From Liopterus haemorrhoidalis (lineage: Eukaryota > Arthropoda > Insecta > Coleoptera > Dytiscidae): DNA of 64,000 nucleotides. Location of the stretch: assembly GCA_963971575.1 (NCBI GenBank), contig OZ020617.1, positions 39,342,606 to 39,406,605 on the forward strand. The letters run 5' to 3'. Made by a program: the position numbers and the translations under genes. Of the stretch, positions 53,230-63,540 are shown one piece after another (positions within the stretch are counted from its first letter, which is position 1; each line of letters opens with the position of its first letter). The notes under the pieces were generated by a model. That model was not told the DNA's origin. It ran no database searches and was given only the letters and a program-made list of their open reading frames with translations.

Positions 53230-53415
53230 TATCTAGGTTCGCGAAATAATTCGTACCGATCGACAACTGACTGCTAGAAAGGTTGCAGAAAAAGTAGAAA
53301 TATCATACGGAGCTTGTCACGAAATTTTAATAAATGCCGACTATCATGACAATGCACCAGCACACAATTTCCTCCTGATTCGGCAGCTTTTGGCGAAGAA
53401 CAAAATAAATCTGCA
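53230..53415 (+). pseudogene. Mariner fragment, internally deleted
   Basis: VREIIRTDRQLTARKVAEKV and ISYGACHEIL (helix-turn-helix) are joined directly to YHDNAPAHNFLLIRQLLAKN, the block with the second catalytic Asp of SETMAR-like mariners. The section between is deleted. No inverted repeats nearby. Confidence 0.65.
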
Positions 53416-53439
53416 TAAGGGTAGAATTTCAAAGACAAT

Positions 53440-54400
53440 AGTTAAAAGACTAAACTAAAGACTGATACTTATAAAAAAAAAAACAAAAAACCGGAAGAAA
53501 ACGTGCATCCACTTCCAGAGATGATCGTTTTATAAAGAGAAGTGCTCTTCGTAAACGCTCTATATGGTCAACAAAACTGGCTGGTGATCTGTGGGAGCAT
53601 AGAGGAGTTAAAGTTTCTTCTAGAACAATTAGAAGACGTCTAGTAGACTCTAATTTGCATGGAAGAAAAGCTCGCCGAAAACAACGGTTGACCGAGCGAC
53701 ACAAAAAACTTCGCCTTGAGTGAGCCAAAAGACATTTAAATTGGACACCTGATGAATGAGCGAAAATAATTTAATCTGGTGAGTCCAATATAGAAGTAAG
53801 CATTATAATGGTTTAATGTACTTACGAATTTAACAGAAAAATAAATTTCTAAGCAATTATTGCACTAACAATATAAAAATTAATTAACTATAAATTTACG
53901 AAATTAAAGTACTTTTCTTTCCTTTGTGGAACAATTTTTTGGACAATCTGGAGCCATATTTTTAAGACGTAGGCTGGGTTAAGCTTTTCATCCTGACAGC
54001 ATCGTCCCTACGGTCAAATTTGGTGGTAGCAGCATCATGACTTAGGGGTGCATGTCTGTCAGTGGCTTAGGTGAAATATTTTTGTGCAAGGAACGCATTA
54101 TTATGCTCGTTATATTACCATGCTTAATGAAGTTTTGGAGTCATCAATATTAAAATTATTTGATGAAGACAATCCAGAATATGTGTTTCAACAAAATAAT
54201 GCCCACTGTCACAAAGCCAAAGCAAAAAATGAATGGTTTTCCAAAAACAATGAGTCACTTTTTGCATGGTGGGTAACCAGATTTATCGCAAATTGAAAAT
54301 ATATGGTCGATTCTGATAAACAAGGTGTCTCTTTACAAATTGCGGTAATTAAAGCACGAGGAGGTACCACAAAATATTAATAATATTGATTAAAGTTGTC
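53440..54400 (+). pseudogene. Tc1-like transposase, decayed
   Basis: The plus strand reads RKRASTSRDDRFIKRSALRK (paired-like domain linker), VKVSSRTIRRRLVDSNLHGR, RLTERHKKLRL and NWTPDE, then about 150 bp of unrelated DNA, then VKFGGSSIMT, GCMSVSGLGEIF and FQQNNAHCHKAKAKNEWF, the second catalytic block, in which the Asp of QDNxPxH has become Asn. The LWPxQSPDLNPIENxW end is recognisable only as DLSQIENIWSIL. The order matches Tc1 throughout. Many frame breaks; inactive. Confidence 0.78.
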
Positions 54401-54483
54401 TTTAAAAGTTGTATGTATTATTTTATTTATCATTTTTAGGGTTTTGTAGGTATGACCAAAAAACCCTTATACCGTCATTTTGT

Positions 54484-54484
54484 C

Positions 54485-54552
<68 letters not shown>

Positions 54553-54568
54553 GTCTGTCTGTCTGTTC
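54484..54568 (+). repeat. GTCT tetranucleotide microsatellite
   Basis: About 21 GTCT units with a single TATC-type interruption near 54548. It is part of the repeat family (copies A and C have short versions). The minus frame with repeated DRQT residues is only its translation. Confidence 0.95.
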
Positions 54569-55049
54569 GGTAAATTTGTAGCCAAACGGCTAAACCTAGA
54601 GAGTTGAAATATGGCATGCTTATACAACTCTTTGACCCGCACATAGGAATAATACTAAAACATCTAAAAAACATATCCCCCTAAAAATATAAACAAATAT
54701 ATGCTCATCGAAAAAGAAATATATATTTTTTTACAATTCTGTGTAGGGTATCAAATGAAAGCCCTTAGTACGTGGATTAACGATCAAAATTTTATTTTTG
54801 CAAAATAAATTATTTTGATGCGATTTTTGCCAAAATTGTGCAAAAAAATTTTTGTCCCACACCCTGTAGCCCAGATGGTTTAAACTAAAAATCTGAAAAA
54901 AATCTAAGTAATGTACATTGGTGTGAACCGGAATAGTTCAACAGGAATTTTTGATCAGATTATGTTTTCGGAAAATAACGCATTTTTTGTGTTTTTAACT
55001 AAAATATGTTAACTATTTAATACGTTGTGTAACATATCACAACAGTAAC

Positions 55050-55125
55050 TCTCGTGGCGTGGTTGGATTCGTCGTGCGCTTAATAATATAAGTTAACATG
55101 CAAACTAGGGTTCGAATCCTGTTGA
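55050..55125 (+). other. tRNA-like segment inside GTCT copy B
   Basis: GTGGCGTGGTTGGATTCGTC (A-box-like) and ACTAGGGTTCGAATCCTG (an excellent B box), about 45 bp apart, followed by a T-rich run. It has the same position in the repeat as in copies A and C but is only loosely similar to them. Confidence 0.6.
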
Positions 55126-55588
55126 TTTTATTTTTTATTTTTTTTTTTGCATTTTTATTTTGTTTAAATTATTTTGTTAAAATTCTAGTTATATTTGGTA
55201 AATAGTGCATTTAATTTTTGAAAGCGTAAATTTAATAACCAGTGGAAAGTGTTGAAATTATAATGTAATTCTATGTTTGACGAAATCAAAGGGCGGGACT
55301 TATGATGTAAGCAACCAATGGAAGCCATAGGTGCAATTTTCAAAATCTTAATGAACTTTGCTATATAAAAAAAATACTGCATATATTTAGAAACTCAAAT
55401 AATGGTATTAGGCATTCGAATTAAAATTCATAAAAAAATATTTTGACAAAATTTGTTTTGGCATCCCAAATAATCATCGTTCAGTTACTAAATACCTGCA
55501 AAACCCAGAAATGTGTGAAAATTCACACTTCACATCAATTTTTTCTGTATTAATCTTAAAATACAATAAAACTATGGGTGCTCTATAC

Positions 55589-56631
55589 CAGTGCTTCTCA
55601 ACCTTTTATGGCCTGGGACCCCCCAAATTATATAAATATTGTCTGCGGCCCCCCTATATATATATATATGAAGATAACATGGATGGGAACACGAGTTTTT
55701 TTCGAAAAGACGACGTTGCTCACACGTCACTCACACGTCAATTTTGAACTAAAGTTTATCCATAAAATTGAATGGTATTATTGAAATTTTCCGGAAAAAA
55801 ACAGAATTACAGGACATCAAGCACAATTTCGAATTTTTATATAGGAACATATGTCATATTGGATATCTTTGGACAGAGCTTTTCAACAGCTTTTCCTTAA
55901 AAATGTTTTTAATATATTTTACGGTTGACAAAATACTGTGATATTTTTAAATGACGATTATAGTCCCTATAACGACTTGAAAGTAAAGTATTTTTATTTA
56001 CAAATATTCAAAGTGTCTTCCATTTTAATTTAAACACATTCGCATCCTTACTCTTGAGCTACCTGTAGTTCGGAGAGCAATTAAAAAAATATATAATAAC
56101 AAATATTGCACTTTCAAATCGTACCTACTTCAAAGCACAACTTGAAAATAAGTGCCTCCAACGCGAAGCCATTAACCGACACATACAATTTATTTGACCT
56201 TGATATAGTCTACTTATAGTCTGTTTCTTTTGTTAATGCGGAACTAGATTTTCAAACCTAGAAATTTTTATCGATTAAATGAAGCTTTTAATTGATCATT
56301 TTGCTTTGTAAAAGCCCATTTACTCATTATAAAGTTAACTACTGACAACTTAAACATTTGAAATAGCCTGTAGTTTAAATTAGTTGTCAAAATAAGTATA
56401 TTAAGTATAAAAATAAATAGAATATTTATTTTATTTATGTTGTGAAAGGTATATTTTTATGAATATCAATATAAGAACTCGTATTTATAAATATGAATAA
56501 AATTTATATCTTGCAAGATTGAGTGCATTTTTATTATATTTTCATGTTTCGATCTTGTATGACTTCGCGGCCCCCCCACGAAGCCTTCACGGCACCCCAA
56601 GGGGCCGCGGCCCCCTGGTTGAGAAACGCTG
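55589..56631. mobile_element. 1043-bp hAT element, second copy, perfect 8-bp duplication
   Basis: Starts CAGTGCTTCTCAACC and ends GGTTGAGAAACGCTG. CTCTATAC flanks it at 55581-55588 and 56632-56639. Collinear in reverse with 22154-23296. The overlapping 67-95 codon frames at both ends are accidental. Non-coding, so it depends on a hAT transposase elsewhere. Confidence 0.92.
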
Positions 56632-57899
56632 CTCTATACATTTGTCCAAGACTGTATATTGTATACCCGTTTATCCGAACGAACGCAGCCAGCTTACAGT
56701 CCACATCTATAGAGTTGTTTCCCTGACGTACATTAGAAACGACACTACAATAGGTATTGCACAATACATGCAGTTCTCTTATTTTTTTATGAAACCTCGT
56801 GCATAGGACCTGTTATTTTATCAGTTCATTAAAAGGTCATGACGTAAGAGTCGCTATCTTATTTGCATGGCCATGCATGAATTGAAAGCTCCACTAGGAT
56901 ATTATCTATACAAACCTAACCATATCAAAGCTCTGATAATAATAATAATGATGATGATGGATTTCTAATACATCCATGAATTTAAATGGATAATATACAA
57001 ATCCCTGATCCATTTGATTAAACACTCATTTAACAATTCTATAATTATATCAAAATATGGGAGCTACTAGGGCGAATCTATTTATTTCTTGATATCAGAT
57101 AATTAGTTTCTGTAGGTGGATTTACAAGAATTTGCAAGTGGGATCAGAGTGAATTAATTTGATGAACTACCGTAATATTGCTGACTACCTGATAATAACT
57201 TCACTATTTACGTGTACAACTAATTAAAATTTCATTCTGTATATTTCAATTAAGCATGAATATTCGAGTATTTGAATAATTACTTTTTCTAGCGAGTTTC
57301 TAGAATTCTAGAAACTTGCATGCGACATGTTCATTTGTGTTTTGTGACATAAATTATATAAAAAAAATATTTTATCTTTATGTTATGTTGTAATTTGTTT
57401 AATCACTTATGCTAATAGGTACTAGAGTTGGTCTAATTGCATTTAAAAATGAGTAAAGATAAGAATTATCTACTAGATTTGTAGGGTAGAGGGCAGTAGT
57501 GCATTTATTTTTCAACATTAAGTGCTACATAAAACTGAGCAAAATATTAGGTTGATTTTAGTTTAAAAGTTCCATAAAACGTGCAGGTGATAATCATGTC
57601 CTTAAAACTAACATACATTAGCGTCACACAGGTTTTTCTAATTATTTAAATTTAGAAATTTGAATTTCAGTGGAAAAGGCTTACTTAACTGCTTTTTCTC
57701 GGTGCTTGCAATAAAGAAGAGTGAAGTGTTTAATTATATTTTAGTAGCATTTTAAACAATCACTCAGACCTATAGGCGCCATTTCCTTCCCATTTTTTAC
57801 CATTTTTTAATACCAACCAGACATACAATTTAAAAGGTGCAAACTACTGAAATCAAAATTTCCTCTTAGTTTGTTTTTACAAAAGTGAACAGCATATAT
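56632..57899. other. No gene; contains one perfect palindrome
   Basis: Over 1.2 kb of AT-rich DNA without recognisable genes. A short ATAATGATG-type microsatellite lies at about 56938-56958. The palindrome is listed separately. Confidence 0.4.
57295..57316. repeat. 22-bp perfect palindrome
   Basis: AGTTTCTAGAA followed by its exact reverse complement TTCTAGAAACT, with no loop. The centre GAATTC joins two TTCTAGAA blocks. Confidence 0.95.
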
Positions 57900-58320
57900 A
57901 GGCTATTCCAAACATTTATGCGGAACTAGATTTTGAAATCTAATAATTTTTATCTATTAATTCAAACTTTTGGTAATTTTGTTTAAGCAATGTAAATCAT
58001 ACTCACATTTAAAATTCTAGATTAAATTGATTGTCATTATAATTTTATAATATGTCCTTTTCATTGCATTTTAATTTTTTGTCATTCTTAATAAAGATTT
58101 CCCATTTATTTATACAAAATATGTAAAAAAAGTATTAAATTTTTTAATACATGTCATTAGTTTCCATGGTTTTACTCACAGAACAGTTTCAGTGTTGGAA
58201 TTTTAAATTTTCTGAAACCTTGAAAATGAAATAACCCCAGCAAGATCCGTTTTCGTGACTCGTGACAACCTAAAAGAACGAAATTCTCATTTAGTTCCGC
58301 CTAAACGTTTGGAATAGCCT
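57900..58320. mobile_element. 421-bp MITE with 29-bp inverted repeats
   Basis: AGGCTATTCCAAACATTTAT at 57900 and, reverse complemented, AGGCTATTCCAAACGTTTAG ending at 58320. Both continue GCGGAACTA, giving 29 bp with two or three mismatches. The left interior matches a section of the hAT elements (about 22375-22510 and 56225-56390). No coding. The target duplication is unclear. Confidence 0.78.
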
Positions 58321-58488
58321 TTATACTTTAATCTATTTATTATTGTAAAACAATTAAATTGTTATTATAAGAATAAAATGTTTTTTACGTGTTATAGAAA
58401 ATATATTCATTTTTCCTTTCGATACTTGAAAATTTCGATATTTTTTTTCGATACGATACCGGTATCGAAACTTTTTATTCGATATTAT

Positions 58489-58720
58489 CAGTGGCGGCGC
58501 TAGGTCTTAAAATCTAGTTGGGGCAGGAAATTTTTGAGTAAAATTTGGGGAGGCCAGGAAATATTTGAAATCACATTTTTTTATCGTTTACATATGAAAA
58601 GACAAGTAATGACCTAAAAAAAGGTCCCCACTTCTAAAATACATTTTTCTCCAAACAATTCTGGGGGGGGGCAACTGGGGGCCAGAGCAACCATCCCCCC
58701 GGACCTTATCCATCCTTATC
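58489..58720 (+). mobile_element. hAT-like left end without partner
   Basis: CAGTGGCGGCGCTAGG is a typical hAT terminus, followed by a G-rich interior (GGGGAGGCCAGG, later GGGGGGGGGCAACTGGGGG). The inverse terminus and an 8-bp duplication of GATATTAT were not found. Just left of it, CGATACCGGTATCG (58450-58470) is a 14-bp perfect palindrome. Confidence 0.5.
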
Positions 58721-59744
58721 CGATCCTTATATTGGTTGTAAAGTCACATTGGGAATTATCAGTAAATCAGCAATAGCAAAGATAACCTTTATAATGGTGA
58801 CATCGATGTGGAATTCCTTTAATAAAGAGAGTAAGAGAGAGATCACTTAAAATTAATACCATATTTTGTTCTATTCCTTTTTATCAAACATTGAAAAATT
58901 AGGTCTTAGGTGTTATATACTAGATTAATATTTACATAATAAATATTTAATGCCCTACTTCTATTCTTGAGTGAATTGATTTTACCATTAGTGCCTTAAG
59001 TTAAAAAAATATCCATTAACAACTGAAGTAATATTAATATCATCGTTGTTTGTTTGTTCTCATATTCGTGTACACATTTCGGTTAAGCAGATTTGGGTGG
59101 TATTTGATAATGAAAGCCTTTGCTAAAAGTTATTCCCGTACCAAATGCAATTTTGGTTTAAAGTGAACAGTTGAAACTACTATAGTACATGAAACCTCAA
59201 AGATTACCTTAATACTAGGCTCAAACATATATTGATTGTATGTTATTATTGTTATTAGAGTAATGAGGTAAAGTGAACTAGTATTTACGTAAAATGTTAA
59301 ATTAAGTTTTATTATTTAGACATACTTGGAAAGGGATTTGAACAGCGAAAATTAGCACCATTTATTTAAAATTGGCCATATACGCCTCTTTTGGATTGTG
59401 TACCAATAGGTCTAATAAGATCTTGGCGCATCTAGTCCGTTGCTTTTACGATTTTGTCTCTCCATCACTTACTACATCATCCGGGTTTATATTTACTGGT
59501 TCTAGACCTCTACTTAGTAGTGCTTTTCATTCATCGACCATCATCTCTTCTAATTACAAGATGCATCCCATTTTAATTTAACAAAATCCATTACTTACTA
59601 CGTATCAAAATGTATATATTACATTTCTGATACCCACTTGCATACTTAATGGTTATTTAAACAATTAGGAACGGTTTCCGAAAACTTGGTTAACTATTAG
59701 GTCGTCAAGGATGAAATTTGTAGAAAAAAAGGCAAAGATGGTAG
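58721..59744. other. No gene; half of a small MITE at 59665-59710
   Basis: Nothing coding. AACGGTTTCCGAAAACTTGG then TTAACTATTAGG near 59668-59700 resembles one half of the MITE at 62778-62912. The 69-codon frame at 59372 is unrecognised. Confidence 0.4.
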
Positions 59745-60468
59745 TTAACTTACAAATATAAGGAATTATTTTATTCATCAAATTATGCACCCATATTGTC
59801 TATACACTTTTGCCATTAAAGCGGCAGGTTGTTCAGGTCAGTGGTGGAAAACCCTGGCGGACGAGATTCAATGAATTCCTGGAAGGCCAATTTTACAGCA
59901 TTGTCGGAATTAAACTGTTTTCCTATTAAAAAGTTGTCCAAATTGCGGAAGAAGTGGTAGTCAGGGGGCTAAGTGAGTATGGAGGATGATGAAGAAGTTG
60001 CAACTCCCATTCCTGTAGTTTTGCCACAGTCATTTGTGCAGTGTGTGGTCTAGCGTTATCATGCAATAAGATAGAAGTCGATCTGTTGACTAATCTAGGC
60101 TGTTTTTCTTTTTTTTTTGCATCATTTCGTTCTGTTGGTTGCAGTAAATTTCTGCTGTGATCAATGAGCCAGTTTTTTTTTTTTCTTTGTTTGGTTTTTA
60201 AGTTACCTGTACGAAATTTGGCGAACCAATTTAATATTGTCTGCTGCGTAATAACACTAGAGCCAAATACACTGTTAATGTCTCGCGCGGTCTGCGATGC
60301 CGTAGTTCCACGTAAGAACTCATACTTCATAATAGTGCGAACACTACTACACTTTTTTCCGACCGTTCCATTTTCAAGAAAATTTATTTTAATAAAAAGT
60401 TTTTGATATTTTTTAGAGCAGACAATGATTTCTTTAAACAGGCGAGATGTGTAACTTTCCAACAAAAA
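59745..60468 (-). pseudogene. SETMAR-like mariner, internally deleted
   Basis: A 179-codon open frame on the minus strand joins an N-terminal HTH region (FLRGTTASQTARDINSVFG, then ILNWFAKFRTGNL) to the second catalytic block (LVNRSTSILLHDNARPHTAQ, with the Asp kept) and HHPPYS. There a frameshift occurs. The true continuation in another frame at 59935-59750 reads NLDNFLIGKQFNSDNAVKLA, QEFIESRPPGF and WQKCIDNMGA. The middle of the gene with the first Asp is deleted, yet the fusion is in frame. The residues upstream of about residue 40 are probably not part of the transposase. Confidence 0.8.
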
Positions 60469-60699
60469 AAAAAAAAAAAAAAACAGATCGGTAAAATATT
60501 AAGCCAATGTCAAATAAGAAGTTGTTAAAGTTGGCAATTACAAAAAGTAACATTTTTTCTAACACCGAAAATATGTAAAAATTCAAAAGAAAGAATTGGG
60601 TTATAATTAATGACATTTCACCATTTTCGTATTTAGTACCGATTTTCCACACAAGATGGCAGACCAATGTCCGTAATGTGTGAGATGGATGATAAATAA

Positions 60700-61000
60700 T
60701 TCCTTACTTAACGAATTATATCCTTAATTTGTGGAGTAAAGAATTGTTTATTAATTTTTATAAGGAACGGGGATTCATTTTGACAAAATATGACGGTGTC
60801 ATCAGCGAAGAGAGCAAGATGAATATCAGGTAATATAATTTATGTAAATATTGAATAGAGTTGGTCCTAATATGTTTCCCTGAAGGACTGCTGATGATAC
60901 TTTTTTTTATACTGAGAAATTATTGTTAAACTTAACCGTAATCTTACTTCCAGTTAAATAGCAATATTCATTGTCTTCGCCATCATATTTATATTAATTA
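60700..61000 (-). pseudogene. LINE RT fragment with FADD motif
   Basis: The minus strand reads VSSAVLQGNILGPTLFNIYI (RT motif B, xGVPQGSxLGPxLFNIY) and, after one stop and a shift, DIHLALFADDTVIFCQNES (motif C with both Asp). Upstream, KITVKFNNNFSV fits the preceding block. Jockey-like. No other domains. Confidence 0.72.
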
Positions 61001-61432
61001 CATGAAAATGATGATTACAAACTTTTATTTTCATGATAAATTACACAGGTCAGCCAAAGTTCTGTTGTTTTACCTGAACTAGTGCCTGAACTAGTATTGT
61101 TGTCGATTTGTTAGTATCAAAACTAGAGGCGCTGGTTTCGTTAGTTTCCTAGTATTCCTGTATTAAATTTGTTTGGAAATTAATTTAATGTACATGATAT
61201 TCACAAAGGAATGGCATGTATAACGTTGTATTATATAATGTAAGTGAAACACTTTTCGCTTATATTGTAATAGAACGACCACAGGCTAACCGACAACTGC
61301 CAAAGGAGGAATAACATTTTTGATATTGCGGGGTGTATGGTTTTAATTCTTTTTGCCGTATTCGTACAGATACCGGTTTATTGAATACAAATTTCAATTA
61401 TATATATATATATGAAAACGCTTTTAAGTGTT
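61001..61432. other. No gene seen
   Basis: GAACTAGTGCCTGAACTAGT near 61076-61095 is a small tandem repeat. Otherwise nothing recognisable. A TA run lies at about 61400-61412. Confidence 0.4.
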
Positions 61433-61581
61433 TGTAATATCAATTAATACCCACAGATTCCAGCACAAATGAACATTTATTACAACGTCTGTTTTACAAT
61501 CTGTCACATATTTCATTACAGTATACATAGTTCCTATCGTTCCATGTTACCAGGGACGTCCTACTAGTCCTAACCCTAACA
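61433..61581 (-). mobile_element. LTR-like fragment, second copy
   Basis: On the minus strand it runs TGTTAGGGTTAGGACTAGTA to ...GATATTACA, so it has TG...CA ends over 149 bp, with GTGACAGATTGTAAAACAGA and GTAATAAATGTTCATTTGTG inside, shared with 12738-12870. The flanks do not give a clear 4-6 bp duplication. A solo LTR is likely but not proven. Confidence 0.5.
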
Positions 61582-62278
61582 TTCTGATCCTAGACTAAAT
61601 GCATAGACGTGCGTGATATGATTGATTTTGACATTTTATTTAGAGGATTATTCAATATGTACACCTGTTAACGAGCTCGGGAACACGATGTTTAATATAA
61701 TTGTTGATAAATAGAGATACAGAAAACTAAATACTAATATTAAACTTACCAGATTAAAAAAAAAAGGTTATAAAAGAATTGTACGGTACGCCGCACCTGC
61801 ATTATTCGTAAGCACATGTTATCTGCTCATGCGCAGAAATGATATTTCGCACAATATTCAGTTCCTGGAATAAAATTTTATACATAATAAATAATAAATA
61901 TACGGAATAAAAATAGTACATTTTACGGTCAATCATAACATACTCTTCACATACCAGGTAAGTATGTGAAGAGTGAATTTAGATTTCAGGGTTTCACAGG
62001 TAGTTAATAAGTGAAATTACAAAAGATTTTATAAAAAAGATCGCAAAAAAATAATATATGATTTTACATTTGATGTTTCACATTCAGGCCTTAATAATTA
62101 TAAAATTTTTCGAAAGCAAAATACTAGATAATTTTCGAGAAAATAATCTGATCAACAATGCCGAGCGTATTATTTCATCAATTTGCAATACTTTGATTTT
62201 TTTCAGATATTTAAACCAGACTTTCTTAAAATAGGGGGAAGTACAAACGTTTTTGGTAAAGACTCCTGTCGTACAGAC
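61582..62278. other. No gene; hairpin and decayed module near 61942-62010
   Basis: ACTCTTCACATAC at 61942-61954 pairs perfectly with GTATGTGAAGAGT at 61962-61974 around a 7-base loop. Directly after it, GATTTCAGGGTTTCACAGGT resembles the module found at the right end of the GTCT family. The rest is AT-rich. Confidence 0.5.
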
Positions 62279-62600
62279 CAGTGATTCTCAACCTAAATCT
62301 TACAACGGACCGACAAAATCATAATTGTAGTTTACGTGAAACGGTAAAATATCTAATATTTTACTCGGACCGGTAAAAATATTATTTTAAAAGTATAGTT
62401 TATTGTAAAACTCTTACAAATTTTTAGTTACTCGTATAAGTAAGGATTTATAATTTTATGTACAAGTTCTACTAGCTGCAAATTATTTTACAAAAAAAAA
62501 ATGTATATATTATCAGTTTTTATAATTTCCGCGGACCAGATATAATAGATTTAAAAGTGGACTGGCAGCGGTCTATGAACCAGCTATTGTGAAACACTTG
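62279..62600. mobile_element. Degenerate hAT element
   Basis: CAGTGATTCTCAACC at the left resembles the termini of the 22154 and 55589 hAT elements. The right end, reverse complemented CAAGTGTTTCACAATAGCTG, is a poor partner and no 8-bp duplication is seen. Interior phrases GGACCGAC, GGACCGGT and GCGGACCAGA are typical of the hAT MITE type that has CCGCGGACC near its ends. Confidence 0.45.
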
Positions 62601-62777
62601 TATAGAACATATACAGCGACAAGAAGCCATTTAGAAAATTACTTACGTTGGTTACTTAAAGGTGTAAGTCTGCATAATATTTGCTTACCTGAAAATAAAA
62701 ATTAAGTAATTAGTAAAGCAATCTAAAAATACATTAAAATAATATTACATATATGATATATTCAGGGTAACATCTAA

Positions 62778-62912
62778 AGGCCGGTTTCTGAAAGCTTAGC
62801 CGAGTTTAATCTTTTGGTTAAACTCGGTTACAATATAACAATACCATAAGTTATCATAGCAACAATTTTCTAACTATTTGGTTATAGTTAACTAAGCTTT
62901 CAGAAACGACCC
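62778..62912. mobile_element. 135-bp palindromic MITE
   Basis: GGCCGGTTTCTGAAAGCTTA at the left against reverse-complemented GGTCGTTTCTGAAAGCTTAG at the right. TAA lies on both sides (62775-62777, 62913-62915), as in PIF/Harbinger-type 3-bp duplications. An inner hairpin CCGAGTTTAA / TTAAACTCGG lies at 62801-62829. A related half element is at 59665-59710. Confidence 0.7.
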
Positions 62913-63540
62913 TAAGACTTTTATCACGAGTCTAGCTGCGAAAGAGTACCAGCCCGTTTGGTTAATTTTTCATAAATAAAACAAAACAAAAAAAACTTTT
63001 AGAGGCCGACCAGTGTTTGGGGCAGCGCTGAATCCAGTGTTGCGTTTCTGGGCAGTTTTATTTTTATTATACTTATTCAATCATTTTATATCAATATTAA
63101 GTATTTAGGTACCATTAATCGTTTCGTATTCTCATAATTCTGAAAACTTCATAATCTGAGATATGTTTTATTTTTAACGTAGGCCCGGGCCACAGTTATG
63201 TCACAGGCCTAAAAAAAATTACTCGGCTGCCCGTATATATTGTCCCGGCTAGGTTGATTTTGATGGGTAGTTGCGAAGACTTTTTGTTACAGGAGGTAGT
63301 ACCCCAGGAGAAGTTCCCAAGATGACTATCCAGAACAATGTACCCAGGCTAAGCTCACGAGCTGGGTTTCTAGTATGATGCCTAGGCTTGAAGAGCCTTG
63401 CCTTGCTAAAGCGTCTGAAATTGAGGTTGGGTGACCCTTTAGGGGTGTTCTGAATGAAACAACAATTGAATTTACATATTTATTTAACAAAATATAAATA
63501 AATATAACAGAACTGTACAAAAGGTGCATAAACTAAACTT
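62913..63540. other. Unrecognised, less AT-rich
   Basis: Around 63180-63440 the DNA is GC-richer (AGGCCCGGGCCACAG, GTACCCCAGGAGAAGTTCCC) but no domain is found on either strand. It might belong to the same unit as the following GC-rich stretch. Confidence 0.35.

Larger units (their letters stand above)
54438..55550 (+). repeat. GTCT repeat family copy B (uninterrupted)
   Basis: The most complete copy. It starts AGGGTTTTGTAGGTATGACC, then an 85-bp GTCT run, AGCCAAACGGCTAAACCTAG, AGTTGAAATATGGCATGCTT, the GTATCAAATGAAAGCCCTTA core, CCACACCCTGTAGCCCAGAT, AATGTACATTGGTGTGAACC, a tRNA-like segment, then GCATATATTTAGAAAC at 55377-55393, which is the empty LINE target, and finally the palindromic module at 55488-55550. 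Confidence 0.88.

Noticed and set aside
54484..54568. CRISPR-like array
   Set aside because: Regular repetition is a tetranucleotide microsatellite without spacers, in a eukaryotic context.
54423..54674. 83-codon minus frame with a DRQT repeat
   Set aside because: It is the translation of the GTCT microsatellite and the flanking repeat; other copies of the same repeat break the frame.
56519..56806. Overlapping 67-95 codon frames near the right end of the hAT element
   Set aside because: They run across the hAT terminus and its target duplication into unrelated DNA and have no domain.
57295..57316. Heat-shock element
   Set aside because: The central GAA and TTC abut without the required two-base spacer and no gene lies downstream.
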